This document shows, one piece after another, positions 55,619 to 58,306 of a stretch of DNA of 58,306 bases. Each line of letters begins with the position of its first letter. The stretch's first letter is position 1. This DNA comes from Halochromatium glycolicum. Lineage in GTDB: Bacteria; Pseudomonadota; Gammaproteobacteria; Chromatiales; Chromatiaceae. The position numbers and the translations under genes were made by a program. Location: contig NZ_NRSJ01000030.1 in the NCBI RefSeq assembly GCF_016584085.1, positions 1 to 58,306 on the forward strand, given 5' to 3'. The notes beneath the pieces are model-generated. The model made no database searches. It worked only from the letters and a program-made list of their open reading frames with translations, and was not told the origin of the DNA.

Positions 55619-56363
55619 CCCTGAACGCATCGAGGCCCCCGCACCCGGCCACGCCGCCGGCACTGACAGCTGGAGCGGGCGCGACGGCCTGATCGCCGCG
55701 CTCGCGCTCATCACCGCCGTCGCGCTGCTGCTGCTGGCCGGCAACCAACTGCTCACCCAACTGACCCGCATCCCCGCCAACAGCTACTACGAGCTGCGCC
55801 AATCGCAGTTCCGCTCACCCGAGCACGGCCAGGGCTACCTGCGCGAGGCCCTCTCGCGCCTGCAGCGCATTCCGCCCGAGCGCCGCGGTGCCCAGGAATG
55901 GCGCCGCCTGGCCGCCGCCTGGCTGCTGCGCCGGGTGCCGCCGGACGACTTGGAGCAGCGCGCGCAGCGCGACCGCGCCATCCGCCAGGCCATCACCGCC
56001 AGCCTGATCCAGGAGCCGGTACAGGCACAGAGCTGGGCCTATCTGGCTGATCTGCAGCAGACCCCGCCGGCCGACTGCGCCGCCGCCATGGCCGCCCTCA
56101 CGCAATCCTTCCGCGTCGCGCCGGTCGAGCCGACCCTGGCCGCCTACCGGCTGGCGCTGGCCGCGCGCTGCCCCATGCAATGGACCCCGGAGCTGCTCAC
56201 CGCGCTGCGCGCCAACCTGCTGGTCCCCTATGCAGACGACCGCGCCATCAGCGCCTGGGCGGCCGAACGCCCGCGCGTGCAGCGCATGATCCGCCGCCTG
56301 CTGCAACCGCACCCGCAGGCCCTCGCACGCTTCGAGCGCGCACTGGAGGCCGCGGCCGGCTGA
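55566..56363 (+). CDS. Membrane-anchored helical protein of the exopolysaccharide operon, function unknown
   Basis: A 265-residue protein with a Thr/Pro/Ala-rich N terminus, one transmembrane helix at about 42-60 (LIAALALITAVALLLLAGNQ), then an all-helical periplasmic part with weak repeat character (RGAQEWRRLAAAWLLRRV, QAQSWAYLADLQQTPPADCA). Similar proteins with one anchor and degenerate TPR helices often follow BY-kinase genes. The 5' end overlaps the kinase's Tyr-rich tail; ATG 55596 is an alternative start. Family not recognised. Confidence 0.6.
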   Translation: MATTPPTTAAMAPTTAIDPERIEAPAPGHAAGTDSWSGRDGLIAALALITAVALLLLAGNQLLTQLTRIPANSYYELRQSQFRSPEHGQGYLREALSRLQRIPPERRGAQEWRRLAAAWLLRRVPPDDLEQRAQRDRAIRQAITASLIQEPVQAQSWAYLADLQQTPPADCAAAMAALTQSFRVAPVEPTLAAYRLALAARCPMQWTPELLTALRANLLVPYADDRAISAWAAERPRVQRMIRRLLQPHPQALARFERALEAAAG

Positions 56364-56619
56364 GCATGCTTTTGGGGTCATGCCCTTGCCAGCAGCGCCC
56401 GGAGATGATCGAATAGTGCTCTGCGTTCACCTATGAACGCACACGAGCAAGACAAACGAGCCCAGGAGCCCAGGAGCCCAGGAGCCCAGGTGCCCAGGCG
56501 CCCAGGCGCCCAGGCGCCCAGGCACTCAGGCACCCAGGCACCAGCAAATGTCCCAAAAAGAACGGTTGGGGCAGTGCGGCAGCTATGGCCCAACGTTCAT
56601 GACACGTCGTCCCGGCCGG

Positions 56620-56889
56620 GAAGCCGGGACCCAGGCCAGGGACAGGTCACGTCCAGCAACCAAAGCCCGTCCAGGCCAAACTCCCAGAAGCCGGGACCCA
56701 GGCCGGGGACAGGTCACGACCAGCAAACCAAAGCCCGCCCAGGCCAAACTCCCAGAAGCCGGGACCCAGGCCAGGGACAGGTCACGTCCAGCAACCAAAG
56801 CCCACCCAGGCCAAACTCCCAGAAGCCGGGACCCAGGCCAGGAACGGGTCACGTCCAGCAAACCAAAGCCCGTCCAGGGCAAATTCCTA
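56620..56889. repeat. 67-bp minisatellite, four copies
   Basis: Four direct copies of about 67-68 bp beginning GAAGCCGGGACCCAGGCC at 56620, 56687, 56755 and 56822, with scattered differences. The period is not a constant multiple of three. Confidence 0.93.
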
Positions 56890-56990
56890 AACCGGCAGCT
56901 ACATGGAACTAATCCAAAGGGTACGAGACAAGGCAGAGTTGGGCATCTTGCGCAGGTCGCTGCACTACTTCGGATGCTCATGTTCAGCCT

Positions 56991-57073
56991 TTAGAAACTG
57001 CCCATCAACTTCTTCCCGATTTGCGGGCCAGCGTTGGGCGATCATCGGGAAGTAGAAAATGGACAGCCACTTA
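56991..57073 (+). repeat. 83-bp foldback element, copy B
   Basis: Reverse complement of 12157-12239 at about 90% identity by eye. It starts TTAGAAACTGCCC and ends GACAGCCACTTA, and folds with the same stem (CCATC...TTCCCGAT against ATCGGGAA...ATGG). Confidence 0.85.
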
Positions 57074-57151
57074 CCATCGCGGCGCCGAGCATCGTCTTTG
57101 AAGCGCGCGGTAAGATCTGCGTGACTCGTCAGCTGCCCCAGACCGACGCCT

Positions 57152-57436
57152 ATGACCACCGCTGCCTTTCGACCCCCACCGGGCGGATTCATCTTGTTGC
57201 TGGCCCCACTCGTTCTGCTTGGGCTCCATTACGGCTACGAGGCCTATCTTGCCGAGGCCTGCATCGCTGATGGGGGATCGTTCAACTATGAGGCCTGGAC
57301 CTGCTCGCTGACTGAGCAGTTCGAGGCCAGGCCCTACCTCCATCGCCATTGGGGCAAAGCCCTGATCGCGTTGAGCTTCTCGCTCAGCGGCTTGATCGTG
57401 CTGATGCTGAGCTGGCTGAGACATCGACAACGCTGA
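57152..57436 (+). CDS. Small membrane protein, unrecognised
   Basis: A 94-residue protein with two hydrophobic segments, residues 12-30 (GFILLLAPLVLLGLHYGY) and 68-88 (ALIALSFSLSGLIVLMLSWL), the first like a signal anchor, and a basic tail. Two cysteines (C37, C51) in the loop AEACIADGGSFNYEAWTCSL could form a disulfide. No family recognised; the protein-like features make it more likely real than not. Confidence 0.5.
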   Translation: MTTAAFRPPPGGFILLLAPLVLLGLHYGYEAYLAEACIADGGSFNYEAWTCSLTEQFEARPYLHRHWGKALIALSFSLSGLIVLMLSWLRHRQR

Positions 57437-57458
57437 TCGGCGATCGACGCCCGCTTGC

Positions 57459-57740
57459 TTGGGATCATCACTGACATCTGCGGCGCCTGCCGCCCGAATT
57501 GGGAACAAGGCTCCGCTCGACGACCTCCAGCAGCGCCGCCCGCTGCGACTGCGCGAGCGCCCGCTGATCGTCATGGAATGCTCCGTCATCGCCGAGCGTT
57601 CCCTGGGGCTGGGCTACAGTGACGAGGCCCTAGCGCTGATGCAGCGCTATCGTGACACCTGCCGCCGCTTCAGCGGCGACTTCACGCTGCTCTGGCACAA
57701 CTCGCATCTGGAGTCCGAGAGTGAAACTCGCCTATGCTGA
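57459..57740 (+). pseudogene. 3' fragment of a polysaccharide-deacetylase-like gene (DUF7033-type)
   Basis: The frame encodes RERPLIVMECSVIAERSLGLGY, then RYRDTCRRFSGDFTLLWHNSHL, which resembles the C-terminal end of large polysaccharide deacetylase-type proteins found in exopolysaccharide clusters. There is no sensible start codon or ribosome-binding site, and the first 30 residues lack similarity, so the rest of the gene has been lost. Recognition is from memory. Confidence 0.55.
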
Positions 57741-57796
57741 CCATGGACCGAGGGTGTCGCCGCCGGCGAGGCGAAGCAACCGTTGAGATTCTCACA

Positions 57797-58036
57797 ATGA
57801 TTCAAAGCTACACCGCAAGATACACAAGCATCCCCTCCGGATACCTCGGTCAGTTGATTGACTGGCCCGAGGTCATGACCGAAGGGAGGACCTTGGAGGA
57901 ATGCCGCGACCTGCTTCGGGACGCCCTGAACGAGATGGTTCTCGCTTACCGAAAACTCGACAAAGAGATACCACGCGGCAACGCCTTACTTGAACAAGTT
58001 GCCGTGGAGCTCGAGCATGTCGGTGAAGCGGCGTGA
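57797..58036 (+). CDS. hicB: HicB-family antitoxin
   Basis: A 79-residue protein of the HicB type with a partially degenerate RNase H-like fold: YTARYTSIPSGYLGQLIDWPEVMTEGRT, then LEECRDLLRDALNEMVLAYR. No separate DNA-binding domain is seen. The ATG at 57797 is chosen since homology begins there. Overlaps hicA by 20 bp; the antitoxin precedes the toxin. Confidence 0.85.
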   Translation: MIQSYTARYTSIPSGYLGQLIDWPEVMTEGRTLEECRDLLRDALNEMVLAYRKLDKEIPRGNALLEQVAVELEHVGEAA

Positions 58037-58205
58037 CCTTGTGCGATACTTCGAGGCGCATGGGTTCTATCTGCTGCGTGAAGGTGCCAATCATGCAATC
58101 TATACCAACGGAACCAAGGTCATCCCGATTAAGCGGCATCGACAGCTTGATCGCATCACGGCGAATGAGTTGTGCAAGCAGGCTGGACTTGACCCGAAGT
58201 ATTAA
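58017..58205 (+). CDS. hicA: HicA-family mRNA interferase toxin
   Basis: A 62-residue basic double-stranded-RNA-binding-fold protein of the HicA type. Features are VKRRDLVRYFEAHGFYLLREGANHAIY with the catalytic His, PIKRHRQLDR and NELCKQAGL. It would cleave mRNA when released from HicB. It overlaps hicB and ends the gene content; 58206-58306 contains only a small direct repeat (CCCCTCCGTCATGC). Confidence 0.88.
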   Translation: MSVKRRDLVRYFEAHGFYLLREGANHAIYTNGTKVIPIKRHRQLDRITANELCKQAGLDPKY

Positions 58206-58306
58206 GGATGCCCGTTCATGCTCAGCCTCCGCTGAGCCGCCGCACCACCACTGAGGGCATCCCGGCCACTTCCCCTCCGTCATGCCGGCCCACCCCTCCG
58301 TCATGC

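Larger units (their letters stand above)
56364..57151. other. Repeat-rich stretch without a supported gene
   Basis: It contains a run of 9-bp GCCCAGGAG-like units at 56459-56540, a 67-bp tandem minisatellite at 56620-56889 and the 83-bp foldback copy B at 56991-57073. Long frames exist in the minisatellite in more than one phase on both strands, which is expected of a GC-rich repeat without stops and is not evidence of a gene. Confidence 0.75.

Noticed and set aside
44501..56363. PEP-CTERM/exosortase-linked exopolysaccharide system
   Set aside because: No exosortase, no PrsK/PrsR and no PEP-CTERM tail with a following membrane helix and basic end were found; the Ala-rich protein ends in SIISPAAP with no helix after it.
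56433..56994. Frames of 148-159 codons through the GCCCAGG repeats and the 67-bp minisatellite
   Set aside because: They are open because the repeats lack stops; two phases and both strands are open and none has a ribosome-binding site or a recognisable protein.

Overview
The window is high-GC gammaproteobacterial chromosome. Gene neighbourhoods such as leuS-lptE-holA, aroQ-accB-accC-prmA, dusB-fis-purH, fxsA-groES-groEL and the split glycine dehydrogenase gcvPA/gcvPB fit a purple sulfur bacterium (Chromatiaceae) or a close relative. This placement is inference: no photosynthesis or sulfur-oxidation gene lies in the window. No tRNA, rRNA or CRISPR array was recognised.

Layout. (1) 1-1385 is a stretch of integron cassette array: three attC-like sites enclose two cassettes, each carrying a type II toxin-antitoxin pair. 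(2) 1386-5467 is a damaged accessory zone with an IS91-type transposase fragment and a complete IS66-family element (1687-4195) whose 9-bp direct repeat shows it split a 52-codon gene, followed by a secreted TPR protein and a degenerate attC-like site. (3) 5468-8181 has a DUF29 gene and moaB-moeA-moaD for molybdenum cofactor synthesis. (4) 8578-14177 has dgkA and the glycine cleavage operon gcvT-gcvH-gcvPA-gcvPB behind a tandem glycine riboswitch. (5) 14542-44323 is mostly housekeeping: a zinc-ribbon gene divergent from leuS-lptE-holA-proA-nadD-rsfS-folA; apaH, apaG, a lone lpxA-like gene, purH, fis, dusB; prmA, accC, accB, aroQ; a TlpA-like protein, an enlarged dsbD and cutA; fxsA and CIRCE-controlled groES-groEL; a DD-endopeptidase, coaX, an MFS transporter and a PAS-GGDEF diguanylate cyclase. 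(6) 44501-56363 is an exopolysaccharide region: an H-NS-like gene, a WecA-type priming transferase, RfaH, an O-antigen-ligase-like protein, a PPP phosphatase, a LapG-type C93 protease, an Ala-rich secreted protein, an EpsL-like outer-membrane barrel, a Wza-type export protein, a Wzc-type tyrosine kinase and a membrane-anchored partner. (7) 56364-58306 is a degraded margin with minisatellites, a palindromic repeat, a deacetylase-like gene remnant and a HicBA pair.

A recurring theme is small palindromic DNA. Three separate families of foldback elements (about 163, 83 and 82 bp) occur in two, two and three copies, along with REP-type palindromes and several short tandem repeats. One foldback copy sits inside the gcv operon against the gcvH stop codon. 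The exopolysaccharide region combines a silencer (H-NS-like), an anti-silencer/antiterminator (RfaH) with an ops-like site, a c-di-GMP synthase next door and a LapG-type protease. It is the best candidate here for a system not fully described, together with the toxin-antitoxin integron array.
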